This document shows, one piece after another, positions 1 through 10,741 of a DNA stretch of 47,116 nt. Both the position numbers and the translations under genes were made by a program. Each line of letters begins with the position of its first letter. Position 1 is the stretch's first letter. The notes under the pieces are model-generated. The model was not told the origin of the DNA, searched no databases, and saw nothing but the letters and a program-made list of their open reading frames with translations. Source of the stretch: a virus; IMG/VR virus record IMGVR_UViG_3300020205_001415, positions 1-47,116 of that record. One strand, given 5' to 3'.

Positions 1-3000
1 AACTTTGATCCTTTGTCAGTCATTATGATCGTGTCGTCGATTGCTAGATTATGATTGCTGTCAGTCTCTAACAATACCTTACTGTTTAGCGCATTGGAAA
101 TCCTAACTACGTTACAATTAGTTTCGTTGACCCGGTAAACATCCCAAGTCTGCTGATAGTTCTTTGCGGCCCATATCACTGACCCAACGCCCAAGGAAGA
201 TACTGAATCGTTCAATGTGTTTATATCATTGAGATCAAATATAGTAGTATCTACATCTTCGATATTTACATAGCCCGCGGTCTGTATATCGTCGCTTCTA
301 TTACTATTGTCCGTTCTGTTTAATAGAAACGGAGGAGTAAATGGTGTAACGGCTGTTTTATATAAACTACTTTGATTGGTATATAGAGAAGAAAATGTAA
401 TGCTATTGTTAGTGTTTACTTCCATGCTGGTAGGATTGTTTAACACGTAGTTTTCATCTAGCACTATCTCTACAAACTGATTAGTTTCAAGACTACCGTA
501 CGCACCTACTCTAAATGCCCATTCTTCATTGACATTGATACTGGTCTGTTCGTCATCAAAGCTGATCTGACTTAATGCGTTAATAGCATTATGTGTTCCT
601 TTTTCTTTAATATAGCCTTGATAGAATTTTACCTGCGTGGTATCATCCATACCCAGATCGTTTAGATAATCTCTATTCCTAAAACCTATTAACCCTAAGC
701 CATAGATGTCAAACTTGTTTTCTAAATTGACAGATTCTATATCATAAAAATCTTCTGCTTGTCCGGCGATAGTAGAAAAATTACTTAACAGTCCTGTTTT
801 AATCTTATCTTTATCAACTGCTAACCAGTCAGAGAATATAAACTCATCTTCGCCAGGCAAGTTCGTGCTGGCCGCATAGTAAAAATTCTTGTACTCCACT
901 AGATCACCTTTGAGATAATCTGTATTGGATACCCAGCTTGGTACCCCAGGCTGATTGTAGATGAATCCCTGCGCTGCCAGTGAACCTGTCCAACCACCAG
1001 TCTTGGATCCTACTAACTTTAACTTATATTGTCTTTGCCCTGATGCAGGATCGTATATGATATCATTGAACTGTGTGCGATTGTTGAATATTATTAGATG
1101 TTCATACTGAACTAGATTAAAACCTATAAAGGCTATCAAGTCTCCGTTTTTATTATCTAGTGTTGCCCTAAATCCGTTATTATCTCTAACAACAGAATAA
1201 GCATCTGAATCTAATACTACGAAATTCTGTGTAATGATCTTACTGCCGTATATGGTATTCTCTATACCATCAACCACCGCGTTACGTACCACAAACTGCA
1301 CAGTATCCGCAGTGGGGCCGACTACCAAAATACTATTTACGGGCCAGTTCTGTTGCAGCCAGAATAAGAATTCTTTAGTGCTTAACTGCCAATTACGTAT
1401 ATTACCTAGATCCTGGTCAAAGTAGCTAAATCTAAATCCTTGGTTTAGCAGATTACGTTCGTATGCGGAGAAGAACGATGCCAGTTGTTGTTCTGTGGTA
1501 AATTCAGTTTCGTAAGGTATACTGGCCACTGTATTAGTGAATTCATCCCAGTATCGTACTGATTTTTTAAGTACAGTAATATCAGAATATTTGCCAGTTG
1601 TTGCTGGTAGGGTTACTGTAAAGTAAGGATTGCTCTGGTCATATCCGCTGATTTTAAATCCGGTGGCAGTCTTCTGGATGATAACCGCACTATATCGTGG
1701 GTTACTTAACGGGGTCGATTTGTTCAGCACGATGTCTATATCTGCATCAGGTACCAATACCGATTGATTAATAGCACTGGGACTATTCTGCTCCGCTAAT
1801 ACTTTTAAATATTTCTTATCGCTAAATCCAGCCATACGATAGGATAGTTGGACATTATAATCTTGTATATAATGTACCAGCTGATCTTTGCTGGTGATAC
1901 CAATCGTAGTTAGGTAGTCGCTAATCCAATTTAAGTAGCCAGCTGATCTCTGTAGTTGACCCGAGCTGTTAATATATCCGTTGACCTGTATATCCAGCTG
2001 TGTTAATCGTGCATTGGTATCTGTTACTAGGTATTGATCGACATCAGTGTTATATCTATACTTGTCGGCCGCTATACCAAAAGAAAAATACTTTGCTGGT
2101 TGGACCAACGCATTGACTATCTGGAAGGTGTAGGGGAATTCGCTACTATTGCGCCAAGCAGTTTCAGCAGGGCTCCATTGTCCCACAGCCCAATTGTTTC
2201 CAAACGTCGAAGGAGTATATTGTGTAGTTAGTAATCCTAACGGTGGTAAGACTTGTCCGTTTTCATTTACTGGTATAAATCCTAACAGGCCAGGGCGGGC
2301 AAATTTTTCATCGTATCCTTGACGCGGCCCTTGAGCTATGTAGCCATCTTGTAAGTGAGTCCATAATATGGTATTACCCGATGTATAAGGTGCAGGACCA
2401 TAAGTGCTTACCCACCAGTCTGGTTGTTCGGTAAAGCCCAACATCTCCCATGGGCGTGTGCTGGGGTATTGTGTATCGTAGAAATAATCAAAACAAGCTC
2501 TCCAGGATCCTGGAAGCTTACTACCATCTTCATCCAGGGCCGATGCGTAATTAAATGTAAATGCATTGTCTAATAGATAAGTCTTGTTGGTCACATAGTC
2601 TATCTTGTTAAAACCTATCCATTGTAGATATAATTTAGATAGGATCCTGTTATACTCTGCGACCGTATATCCCACATTTCTAAATTTGCCGGGCTTACTA
2701 TTATAAACACTGAACAGTTCTTCGTTATAATCTACTTTGATATTATTGTAGATACGTTTTTCTAATTCCAGTAATAGGTTGTCTCTGAAATCTCCAAAGC
2801 TAGGAGTCAAGCTACCGTCATGCCCACGTATCATAACAGTGGGAGTCCTGAATGAATAGTCTGTATAGATCTCAGGAGTAAACTTTGGATATAGACCCAA
2901 CTTGGTCGGAGTTTCTGGGATCCAGTTGCCGTCGGTATTATTATATTCTACTATGGTTATAGTATCATCAACAGCCAAGGTCACACTACTAGTGATAGTC

Positions 3001-6000
3001 ACTCCCGGACCTGTTGTTAGGAAAGTGTACTCACGACCGTATAGTAATTGATCTCCGTTTAGGTAGACTAGTATAGCCTTATTGCCTAATGTACTATTTG
3101 AGAATATATCGGTGATCTCATAATTACGTTGATCAGGGTTGAATACGTTATATGTGATAGTGTTCTTATTGGCTCCGTAGGGAACCATGTCACTATAGAA
3201 CCAAGGAAAGTTTTTATTCTTAACCTGATTGATCTGCTGTATGATTATATCTATAGCAGTAGATGGATCATTGTAATCTATATTATCGCTCTGTGAGGCA
3301 ATAGTTAAGAACTTATTCTTAAATCTTGTATACTCTAGCTGTGCATTCTGCACTCCGTTGCTGATGTTTAACTTATCATCACACAAGAACATACTGGCAA
3401 AGGTAGTTGGCGCACTTTGTTGTAATATAGTGCCGCCCTGTGCTGTTACATAGACATCACGCAGATTACTATTACCTGGATAAGAACCCGTAAACTCTAG
3501 TGAATTCTCTGTTAGCTCAGCTATATGATTACGCATCTCTCCTAATGTAGGGGCAGATACAGTGGCGTTCTGTGCGTTAAAGTTTAAATTTGGTGGCACT
3601 TCAAAGTAACCCAACTGTGAAATACTAGTACTATAAACTAGTAAATCTACGTTATCACCTTCTGTTAATAGGGATTGTCTAATGACGATACTTTTTTCGA
3701 TGCCCACAGTATTAAAGATCTGATAATCAGCAGGTGATATTTTCTTGTAGTTTACGTAGACTAAGAGATTTGGTATCGTAACATTTTCCGCTGGGGTCAC
3801 ATCTAATCTAAATCCATTGTTTATGCCGTCATAGATGTACGGTATGATCTGATACTGTTTACTCTGTTCAACGGCTTTGGTCCATACGTTTAACTTTGTC
3901 AGTGAGTCGTCGCTATTATTTTTGTATAGATAACCTGTGTTAACTTTAACCGTATAATCTACCCTATCTACGTTATAAAGGAAAGTGTCCGTGTCAAAGT
4001 TGTTTTCAAATTGTATATCTCCGACATTGTTGATATTTTTGTAGGCTAACGGGAATCCTAATACAGGGTCATCTGCACCTGTACCTTCTTTATAACTGAA
4101 TATTTTAGTACCAACGAATGTCTGCGTGGTGTTGGCCGCTGGATACTTGGTACGATCGCTAAAGCTGACTCCGTCTTGGTCTAATACATCAAAATAGGGT
4201 GATTGATTTTGTGTAGATTTGGTCTGCCCTTCATCCCATACAGAACCATCGTACCAAAAACTCTTACCGTTGTTGTCTACTCCGTTTAGAACACTAACAA
4301 CATCGTTTTCTTGTACATCGCCGTCAGCGGCCAGTGTTAGGTGGATCACCTTGGGATCAGTGGCAGAAAATCCCACTTGATCCACGAAGTTTACAACCCA
4401 TATCTTCCCTCTGGTTAACGGATCTTCGTCTGCGGCAAAGATTACACGCATACCATTAACTACGTTGGTGCTGTCAATATAAACTCCAAGTAGACCTTCT
4501 ACATCAAGGAACGGTCTTTGAAAATCTATATCGTAGAGATCAACTGGCTGTAGTGCATTTTTTCCAAAATCGTATAGCTGTAAGTCTGCTTCAAATTCTA
4601 AGATAGGTCGTTTGGCTCTATTGTCCTGATCTAATATCAGCTCGGTCCTATTATACAGGCTAGCCAACGCTAATATGTCTTTGTGGAACCAACGATTGCA
4701 TCTACTCCACGGACTTTGATCTCTGCTAGATCTGTTAATAACGATGTAGTCAGGTGTAGTCAAACTGGTACTGGTGTTTATCTCTAGACTACCGTAGAAT
4801 GCACTACCTACAAAATAAGGATAGGTAGGTGTACCTCCCGAATCCTGTGTGGCAAAATAAGCGTATGTACCTGTAGGGAAGTCTGGCGTTACACAGAATC
4901 TACCATTGTATTGATCCAACGTGCCACTGCCAGCTGAGTAAGAATAATCCTCTATAAATGTACCAGGATTATATTCAAAACTCACGGTACTACCTTCAAG
5001 GATGGTAACGTTTGAGCTTAATTGAACTTGGTTAGGAGATCCATAAAACGGTTCTAGACCTTCTACCGTCTGTAGGCCATTCCTCACTATCCAGACTGAT
5101 CCGGCTGCGATGCCGCTATCATTTGAGTTTAATCTCATACCAGGATTGAGTCCAAACGTGCTACTTACTGTGATATTACTGCTGGTACTAGCATTGGCCG
5201 TTACTGTGACTGTTTTACCATTGGGTCTGCTGGCTAATCCGCCGTTGTATTCATAGGAGCTTTTCATCCGGATGACTGAGCTGCCGCTGCTCATTGGATC
5301 TATATAGCCGTATGGTCCGTATATAGGATATCCATCGCTAGCAAAACCTATCAGCTTGCTATGTCCGTCTGAATTTAGATATCCGTTTTCTGCTGATGTG
5401 AACCCCGATACATTACCCCATGCGTTGGCTGTGATAAATGTGCTGTCAGTGTAGTGATAATCGTCGTCGGACCCAGGGTAGCCGTTGTAAGAATCTTGTC
5501 CGTTTATCTTGGCTAGACTGGAATTATAATGCCACTGCGTTCCGCTTACTCCCGGAACATAACATCCGTTATACGTTCCGTTAATCACTATGCCAGGCAA
5601 TGTCATGCCAATAATGCCGTTTCTTAATAGGGCAGATGCATGTTCTCCCTGCTGATTGAGACCGCCTCGATAAGGGATCTTTACTGTTAGATCCTGATCG
5701 ATCACATAATTTGGATTGGCTGCATTAGGGAAAGTACCCACTAATATAGTAGTGCCGTCAGGAACATCTGTAGTGGTGATAGTGAGCTGATCTTTTGATG
5801 CATTTAAACTGGCATTGGCAAGTGCATCAAAACTAACTGTAGGATCAAAGTTAGCACCTGATATCGGTTCGTTGATATCTAATGCTGACACTAGCGTCAG
5901 CCTGATACTGATACCAACACCATCTACATAGTATTCATTGTTTTCGTAACTTGCAGGAGTGACACCTGTGTCAAATCGTATCTTCAATCCATTGGTAAAA

Positions 6001-7280
6001 GTAATACCGTTAGGACTGATGTAATTCTGCTTACCCAGTATCTCGGTCGGTACATCTATCGAGCGACTATTAACTTCAACTAACTTGATAATGCCTACTT
6101 GCCCTTCTAGACTTCCGTCTTGATAGTAGAGAGTATCAAGATTGGCAGTAATGACTGGTACTTGTTTTAAAGTGCCGTTTGGATCTTTATACCATTCTGT
6201 GTTGCCGTAGCTTACGCCTGACTGTACGATAACTTTATTGTTTGTTGGTATGCTAGTTACGTAGTTTAAATTAACCGTATAGTCGGCACCTGTAACTATC
6301 AGTTCTATCTGCCATACGCCGTAACGCTGCGCTGTTGCTACAGTGGTACTACTCACTGTCCAGTCTGCATCGTCTTCATACGACTGACCAAATACAAGAT
6401 ATTTGTTGTTTAAGTTTGTGCGTTGACCATCTATACCATTATAGGTGCCCAGGAAGGTACTTAATAACTGACCTTGGATCTGTGAATAACTCAGTGTAGT
6501 AACTAGGTCGATGTTCTGCACCACATTCATATCTACAAATAGATCTTGTGCAGTCTTGCTTGGAACGTTAAAAGTAACAGTACCTTTATCATCACCGTTA
6601 TTAGTCACACCAAACACCTGTCTACTGGACAGATTGTTATTGTTGAGTTGCTTACCGCTCAGTCCCGGATCGGACTGTATCCAGAAAGATTTGCCCGATT
6701 GATTGATCTTAAACTGATAACTGCCGCCGCGGGCTAATACTAAGTCAGGGTTGGTCCCATTACCATATCCACTAATGTTGTAGACTTCTGTCCCATTATT
6801 TGGGTAGATGTAAAAAGTACGCTCTAGATCAGCTGCTCCAGAGAATACATCGACGGCCTGTGGCCCACTGGGCAACCAATAGTACTGTCCAAAATTGATA
6901 AACGCATCTAGATTAACGTGAGGGTCAAAACTATAGAATTCATTGGACCACAAATTGCTGGGATTATTGGTCTTGCCTCCGAGATAATTTATCTTTTGTA
7001 ATACCTCGGGATAGGTAACATGGAAGTCAACATTTCCTGATACTGTATCTTTAACTATAACACTGGGTTCAAGCTGATACGTTGACCGTGCTATGGTAGG
7101 TTCCTGTACATATTTTGAAAAATCGTTCTTACCAGGACTAAACTTTCTACCCACATATCCGTTAATTGGAACTAAGTTAGGCTGCGTTACCAGCTGATCA
7201 AGAGTCGCATTTAAGAACTTTTGATTAGCATCAGTCTGGAATATCCCTGGTAGAAACGGTAATGTTTTTGTTATAGGCAT
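1..7280 (-). CDS. Giant virion structural protein with YHYH domain (partial, runs off left edge)
   Basis: The minus strand stays open from an ATG at 7280 to the window edge, giving at least 2,426 codons without a stop. The N-terminus (MPITKTLPFLPGIFQTDANQ, then KFLNATLDQL and GYVGRKF) is of a type I associate with large structural proteins of marine T4-like phages. Around residues 570-665 there is a YHYH-type domain: WHYN, DDYHYTDST, then HSKLIGFASDGYPIYGPYGY. The rest is rich in Asn, Thr, Tyr and Gly, typical of beta-structured virion proteins. It starts 12 nt after the gp6 stop, at the end of the baseplate block, where T4 has gp7 (about 1,030 aa); it could fill that wedge role, but this is positional inference. 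A TAAATA box inside the end of gp6 could serve as its late promoter. Being a structural protein is well supported; its exact place in the virion is not. Confidence 0.85.
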   Translation of the reverse strand, partial: MPITKTLPFLPGIFQTDANQKFLNATLDQLVTQPNLVPINGYVGRKFSPGKNDFSKYVQEPTIARSTYQLEPSVIVKDTVSGNVDFHVTYPEVLQKINYLGGKTNNPSNLWSNEFYSFDPHVNLDAFINFGQYYWLPSGPQAVDVFSGAADLERTFYIYPNNGTEVYNISGYGNGTNPDLVLARGGSYQFKINQSGKSFWIQSDPGLSGKQLNNNNLSSRQVFGVTNNGDDKGTVTFNVPSKTAQDLFVDMNVVQNIDLVTTLSYSQIQGQLLSTFLGTYNGIDGQRTNLNNKYLVFGQSYEDDADWTVSSTTVATAQRYGVWQIELIVTGADYTVNLNYVTSIPTNNKVIVQSGVSYGNTEWYKDPNGTLKQVPVITANLDTLYYQDGSLEGQVGIIKLVEVNSRSIDVPTEILGKQNYISPNGITFTNGLKIRFDTGVTPASYENNEYYVDGVGISIRLTLVSALDINEPISGANFDPTVSFDALANASLNASKDQLTITTTDVPDGTTILVGTFPNAANPNYVIDQDLTVKIPYRGGLNQQGEHASALLRNGIIGMTLPGIVINGTYNGCYVPGVSGTQWHYNSSLAKINGQDSYNGYPGSDDDYHYTDSTFITANAWGNVSGFTSAENGYLNSDGHSKLIGFASDGYPIYGPYGYIDPMSSGSSVIRMKSSYEYNGGLASRPNGKTVTVTANASTSSNITVSSTFGLNPGMRLNSNDSGIAAGSVWIVRNGLQTVEGLEPFYGSPNQVQLSSNVTILEGSTVSFEYNPGTFIEDYSYSAGSGTLDQYNGRFCVTPDFPTGTYAYFATQDSGGTPTYPYFVGSAFYGSLEINTSTSLTTPDYIVINRSSRDQSPWSRCNRWFHKDILALASLYNRTELILDQDNRAKRPILEFEADLQLYDFGKNALQPVDLYDIDFQRPFLDVEGLLGVYIDSTNVVNGMRVIFAADEDPLTRGKIWVVNFVDQVGFSATDPKVIHLTLAADGDVQENDVVSVLNGVDNNGKSFWYDGSVWDEGQTKSTQNQSPYFDVLDQDGVSFSDRTKYPAANTTQTFVGTKIFSYKEGTGADDPVLGFPLAYKNINNVGDIQFENNFDTDTFLYNVDRVDYTVKVNTGYLYKNNSDDSLTKLNVWTKAVEQSKQYQIIPYIYDGINNGFRLDVTPAENVTIPNLLVYVNYKKISPADYQIFNTVGIEKSIVIRQSLLTEGDNVDLLVYSTSISQLGYFEVPPNLNFNAQNATVSAPTLGEMRNHIAELTENSLEFTGSYPGNSNLRDVYVTAQGGTILQQSAPTTFASMFLCDDKLNISNGVQNAQLEYTRFKNKFLTIASQSDNIDYNDPSTAIDIIIQQINQVKNKNFPWFYSDMVPYGANKNTITYNVFNPDQRNYEITDIFSNSTLGNKAILVYLNGDQLLYGREYTFLTTGPGVTITSSVTLAVDDTITIVEYNNTDGNWIPETPTKLGLYPKFTPEIYTDYSFRTPTVMIRGHDGSLTPSFGDFRDNLLLELEKRIYNNIKVDYNEELFSVYNSKPGKFRNVGYTVAEYNRILSKLYLQWIGFNKIDYVTNKTYLLDNAFTFNYASALDEDGSKLPGSWRACFDYFYDTQYPSTRPWEMLGFTEQPDWWVSTYGPAPYTSGNTILWTHLQDGYIAQGPRQGYDEKFARPGLLGFIPVNENGQVLPPLGLLTTQYTPSTFGNNWAVGQWSPAETAWRNSSEFPYTFQIVNALVQPAKYFSFGIAADKYRYNTDVDQYLVTDTNARLTQLDIQVNGYINSSGQLQRSAGYLNWISDYLTTIGITSKDQLVHYIQDYNVQLSYRMAGFSDKKYLKVLAEQNSPSAINQSVLVPDADIDIVLNKSTPLSNPRYSAVIIQKTATGFKISGYDQSNPYFTVTLPATTGKYSDITVLKKSVRYWDEFTNTVASIPYETEFTTEQQLASFFSAYERNLLNQGFRFSYFDQDLGNIRNWQLSTKEFLFWLQQNWPVNSILVVGPTADTVQFVVRNAVVDGIENTIYGSKIITQNFVVLDSDAYSVVRDNNGFRATLDNKNGDLIAFIGFNLVQYEHLIIFNNRTQFNDIIYDPASGQRQYKLKLVGSKTGGWTGSLAAQGFIYNQPGVPSWVSNTDYLKGDLVEYKNFYYAASTNLPGEDEFIFSDWLAVDKDKIKTGLLSNFSTIAGQAEDFYDIESVNLENKFDIYGLGLIGFRNRDYLNDLGMDDTTQVKFYQGYIKEKGTHNAINALSQISFDDEQTSINVNEEWAFRVGAYGSLETNQFVEIVLDENYVLNNPTSMEVNTNNSITFSSLYTNQSSLYKTAVTPFTPPFLLNRTDNSNRSDDIQTAGYVNIEDVDTTIFDLNDINTLNDSVSSLGVGSVIWAAKNYQQTWDVYRVNETNCNVVRISNALNSKVLLETDSNHNLAIDDTIIMTDKGSK

Positions 7281-7292
7281 CTGTTTTTATCT

Positions 7293-10200
7293 TTAGTTTA
7301 TGATAGTATTTACCGATTGATTTTGTAGGTTTAATTGTGCCGCAGTAATAGCAGTGATAACCTCAATGTTTTCCACAGTGGCACAGCTGATCAGTATCTC
7401 ATCTGGTTCTGAAGAGATCTGCTGTAATGAACCGTAGACCTGTGATGCACTGTTAGGCACTATGATAATACTACTGATATTAGGTGCAAGACCTTGCTGT
7501 ATATATGTGGCCAGCTCAGTAAAGTAGAATGTTTCACCAAAATCCCAGTTAGCAGTGTTAAAGAACGCATTGATGTAGGCTAAAACCTTACTACGTATCT
7601 CACTGTCTGTGATGTTAACATTACTATTCTTGATCACCTTGAATGTAGCTTGGAATTCTGATCTGGCTTTATTACCGAACAAGGGTTTAAATTTCGCATT
7701 ATTAAACACTAGAGCATCACTGACGCTCTTGTAATTTTCTAGATCACCAAATTGTATCCTCAGTGCTTCGTTAGTAGCTTCGCTGGGTTCTGTCGCTGTT
7801 CCTGTGGTATCCAACGCCCACGCTCTATATTGTGCTTCGTATTCTTTGGTCAACACGTAAAGATCTATTAGATTATTTGGACTTGGATCCAGCCTTCTAT
7901 TACCAGGAGCATTGTGCCTATACTGGAAATATAGATCTTGTCGACCCGTACGGGCGATATAATCATTACTCAGGGTCAATGATCTAGTAGATCCGGATAT
8001 GGTCAACACATAAAATGCTTGTTCTGTGGTCGTATAGAATATCTGCCCTTCTACATAATTGTTTATATACGGTAATATCGATACTTTATCAACGAACGCT
8101 GTATTGACCAAAGCATTGCTTACGTTTGTATAAGTAACGAAACTATCGTATCCATATGTCTTGACGAAGAATACGTATTTGTTGGTTGGGTCAGTAGTAG
8201 GGTTTACTATAGTATCGAAGATATCGGGGTTGTCCGGGACACCGTCGTCGTTTGAATCACTATAGGTAATAAGAGCCTTGCTGGCATCGACATAACCGTC
8301 AGACTCTGCAATCTGATCGTATATGTACCAAAGTATATTCTGTGCCAGTGGTGCACCTGTATCGGGATCTCCATTGACCTTTAATATATTCACATTGTCG
8401 TTAACTGTGCGGCCAGTAACAGGATCAAATATCTTGAAGCTGTTATCGTAATAGAATTTAGTCTCTCTTCTGCTGGCGAATACGTAATCTAACCCCCTGA
8501 TGGCTGTAGTATAGATCGGACCATTGACGGTAAAACTTAATAGCCAGCTGGCATCCAGACTCTGCCCGTAGGGGTCGCCTTGGTTGACCTGACTAAACGG
8601 ATCAGTTAAATCCATATTCTGTGCAGTCACGATCGCCCAGTCATTGTCAGACTGACTGTATCTAATACCAAATTCTGTATAGCTAGATATCAATGTTATT
8701 AACTGAGACTTAAAGCTGGTGCTAAAATCGTTGGCAAATGCTGGTATTACCACCGTAGCTATAGCTCCGTCGGGAACATTGTCAGTCAACCAGACTGGGC
8801 CTTTACCGCTAGATAGATTTCCTTGGCTTCCGTTGCCAAACAGTTTAGATACTGTCACATAAAGTAATAGTTGCCCATTAGCAGGTAGTATACCTGATTC
8901 AGGTAAAGGTGTTATCTCATTCAACGAATTAAAGTAATTTCCTGTGCCTGGAGTGAATATGACTATACAGTTATCCCTTATATAGGAATTACTGCCTGGA
9001 ACTCCGTAACCTACCTGTTGTGGGAAATTAGCGGAGTCAACAAAGTAACCTGTAGATGATCCTGATCCTACAGTGCTACGATACCAATACAAATTAGTTA
9101 ACGGAAATCTGTTAAAATAGGCATAATAAAAATGTAACAGAGATCTGTCTCGGATAGCAGGAAGTATCTGATTTTCGATTATCCTATTGATATCTGCCCG
9201 TGTGGTCCAAGTGAAGTCAAAAGTAGAAGCTGCATCTTCTTCAAATAGCACTCCGTCTTCCGCAAAGATATTTGTGCTGGAATATCGTCCGGTAGTGTCA
9301 ACTACATCAAGGAATCTACTGACTCCGCTGCTAGTCCTATTAACCGCTTTTACCTTACTGACACTGCTAAAATTAGTATAAGGGAAGATGTTATAATCTT
9401 CGCCGGTAACCATACGATTCTGTGTATAGTATTGCTGTGGTGCCTTGGTACGTATCTCTGTGATACTTTCTCTGGCCACTGCATTTGCTATGGTATATTT
9501 TAAACTTGATACTATGGTTAATGTTTCGACACGACCCAACTTACTAAGATAAGGTATGGCCAACGTGATGTTCTGCATCTCATCTGGTGTGATCTTATAG
9601 TTAAGTCCTGCACTGGATCTGCAATAGGCACGGAATGTTCCTTGCGGTATAGCGGAGAATGTACCATCCCCAAATATTAGACCCACTTGATCACCGTTAC
9701 GTGTTATAGTCTGGTAGCATTTTTTAGGAGAGTTATTATTATATATAACATTCACTCCGTTGACCACTGGCACTTCGGTCCACTGAGTAAACACTGATCC
9801 AGTATTGCTGAGTTGGTATAGCCATACATCTGTATTATTAATGTTGTCGTAGTTGATGGCCACTGAATTATTAGGAATAGCTTCGTTGAAGGTAAATGCC
9901 ACATTCTGTAGCGTACCCTGTTTGAAGTAGAAAAAGAATCCTGTGTTGTTGCTGGCATTGCCTAGGTTATCATTCTTGTATAATATGTTAAGCGGACGGC
10001 TGGGTGCAGGAGGCACTTCATATATGTAATTCTTGTCTTGGCTGGTAGCACTGACCACTTCAAAAGGTAGATTGGCATTTTCTACCTGTGTTTGGAAAGA
10101 AAACACGGGCATCATGCCTGGTGTTAGATTTAGGTTATATTCATCGTTGGTTACCCCCGCGATAACTTTGCTGCCTGCAGGACGACCGATACTTTGATTT

Positions 10201-10697
10201 GTAGGTAGTGCGGCATTGAGGATAGTGACAAACTGCTCAAACCAATTGATGTTTGTGGGGTCATTCCATTTTACTATGAGGTTGCTGATGTCGGATCCAT
10301 TGCTGTCGGTCAGTGTTTCTGTTGTCTGAACGCTGTCAAATTTTAAGAAGCCTGTGCCCGCAAGATTACGTTTTGGATTATAGCTGACTAATCTTGCTAA
10401 TTTTAATACGCTGTCTCTGCGCTCAGCGGTATCGATGAAGTTTTCCCTAGCATTGAGGTCTGAGCGAAAAGCAAGACTTTGTCCCAGGAAAGCTATCATA
10501 TCTATCAGTGCTATATATTCACTGGACTCGACGAAATCGTTAAAATCTTCGGAGTAGTATAGTTGCAGATAGTCTATCATGCTCTTACGCAGAGTCTGGA
10601 AATCATAACTCTGGAAGTCTGCGTTTTGAAAGCTTTCGTAAATCCTAGTCCAATCCTGATTGACTAGGAGACTATTCTGTCGTGTGGTGTTTGCCAT
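7293..10697 (-). CDS. gp6: Baseplate wedge protein gp6
   Basis: This 1,134-residue protein matches the gp6 family of T4-like phages, which dimerises to build the ring linking the baseplate wedges. The N-terminus is diagnostic: QDWTRIYESFQNADFQSYDF, followed by LRKSMIDYLQLYYSEDFNDF and the EYIALIDMIAFLGQSLAFRSDLNARENFIDTAERRDSV segment split across residues of about 60-95. It is much longer than T4 gp6 (about 660 aa), as is usual for marine relatives; the extra length lies in the middle and in the C-terminal half. It is preceded by gp25 and followed after 12 nt by the giant structural gene, the conserved gp25-gp6 order. A TCGATAAATATCTA sequence 17 nt upstream of the ATG is a good late promoter candidate. 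Start at ATG 10697. Confidence 0.93.
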   Translation of the reverse strand: MANTTRQNSLLVNQDWTRIYESFQNADFQSYDFQTLRKSMIDYLQLYYSEDFNDFVESSEYIALIDMIAFLGQSLAFRSDLNARENFIDTAERRDSVLKLARLVSYNPKRNLAGTGFLKFDSVQTTETLTDSNGSDISNLIVKWNDPTNINWFEQFVTILNAALPTNQSIGRPAGSKVIAGVTNDEYNLNLTPGMMPVFSFQTQVENANLPFEVVSATSQDKNYIYEVPPAPSRPLNILYKNDNLGNASNNTGFFFYFKQGTLQNVAFTFNEAIPNNSVAINYDNINNTDVWLYQLSNTGSVFTQWTEVPVVNGVNVIYNNNSPKKCYQTITRNGDQVGLIFGDGTFSAIPQGTFRAYCRSSAGLNYKITPDEMQNITLAIPYLSKLGRVETLTIVSSLKYTIANAVARESITEIRTKAPQQYYTQNRMVTGEDYNIFPYTNFSSVSKVKAVNRTSSGVSRFLDVVDTTGRYSSTNIFAEDGVLFEEDAASTFDFTWTTRADINRIIENQILPAIRDRSLLHFYYAYFNRFPLTNLYWYRSTVGSGSSTGYFVDSANFPQQVGYGVPGSNSYIRDNCIVIFTPGTGNYFNSLNEITPLPESGILPANGQLLLYVTVSKLFGNGSQGNLSSGKGPVWLTDNVPDGAIATVVIPAFANDFSTSFKSQLITLISSYTEFGIRYSQSDNDWAIVTAQNMDLTDPFSQVNQGDPYGQSLDASWLLSFTVNGPIYTTAIRGLDYVFASRRETKFYYDNSFKIFDPVTGRTVNDNVNILKVNGDPDTGAPLAQNILWYIYDQIAESDGYVDASKALITYSDSNDDGVPDNPDIFDTIVNPTTDPTNKYVFFVKTYGYDSFVTYTNVSNALVNTAFVDKVSILPYINNYVEGQIFYTTTEQAFYVLTISGSTRSLTLSNDYIARTGRQDLYFQYRHNAPGNRRLDPSPNNLIDLYVLTKEYEAQYRAWALDTTGTATEPSEATNEALRIQFGDLENYKSVSDALVFNNAKFKPLFGNKARSEFQATFKVIKNSNVNITDSEIRSKVLAYINAFFNTANWDFGETFYFTELATYIQQGLAPNISSIIIVPNSASQVYGSLQQISSEPDEILISCATVENIEVITAITAAQLNLQNQSVNTIIN
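7307..7312 (-). promoter_or_regulatory. Putative late promoter box before the giant structural gene
   Basis: Minus-strand GGTAAATACT with a TAAATA core 26 nt before the ATG at 7280. It overlaps the last codons of gp6, so it could be partly coding coincidence, but spacing matches the other boxes. Confidence 0.4.
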
Positions 10698-10710
10698 ATT
10701 AACCTCGTTT

Positions 10711-10724
10711 TAGATATTTATCGA
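10711..10724 (-). promoter_or_regulatory. Putative late promoter before gp6
   Basis: Minus-strand TCGATAAATATCTA, identical over 14 bases to the sequence before the 16914-17738 gene, with the TAAATA core at 10715-10720, 17 nt before the gp6 ATG. The match of two separated intergenic sites argues for a conserved signal. Confidence 0.6.
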
Positions 10725-10741
10725 AAACAAAATATGGGATT

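Noticed and set aside
1234-6737. Four short plus-strand frames in the left 7 kb
   Set aside because: All lie antisense to the single long structural frame, have no ribosome sites, and have random-looking sequence.
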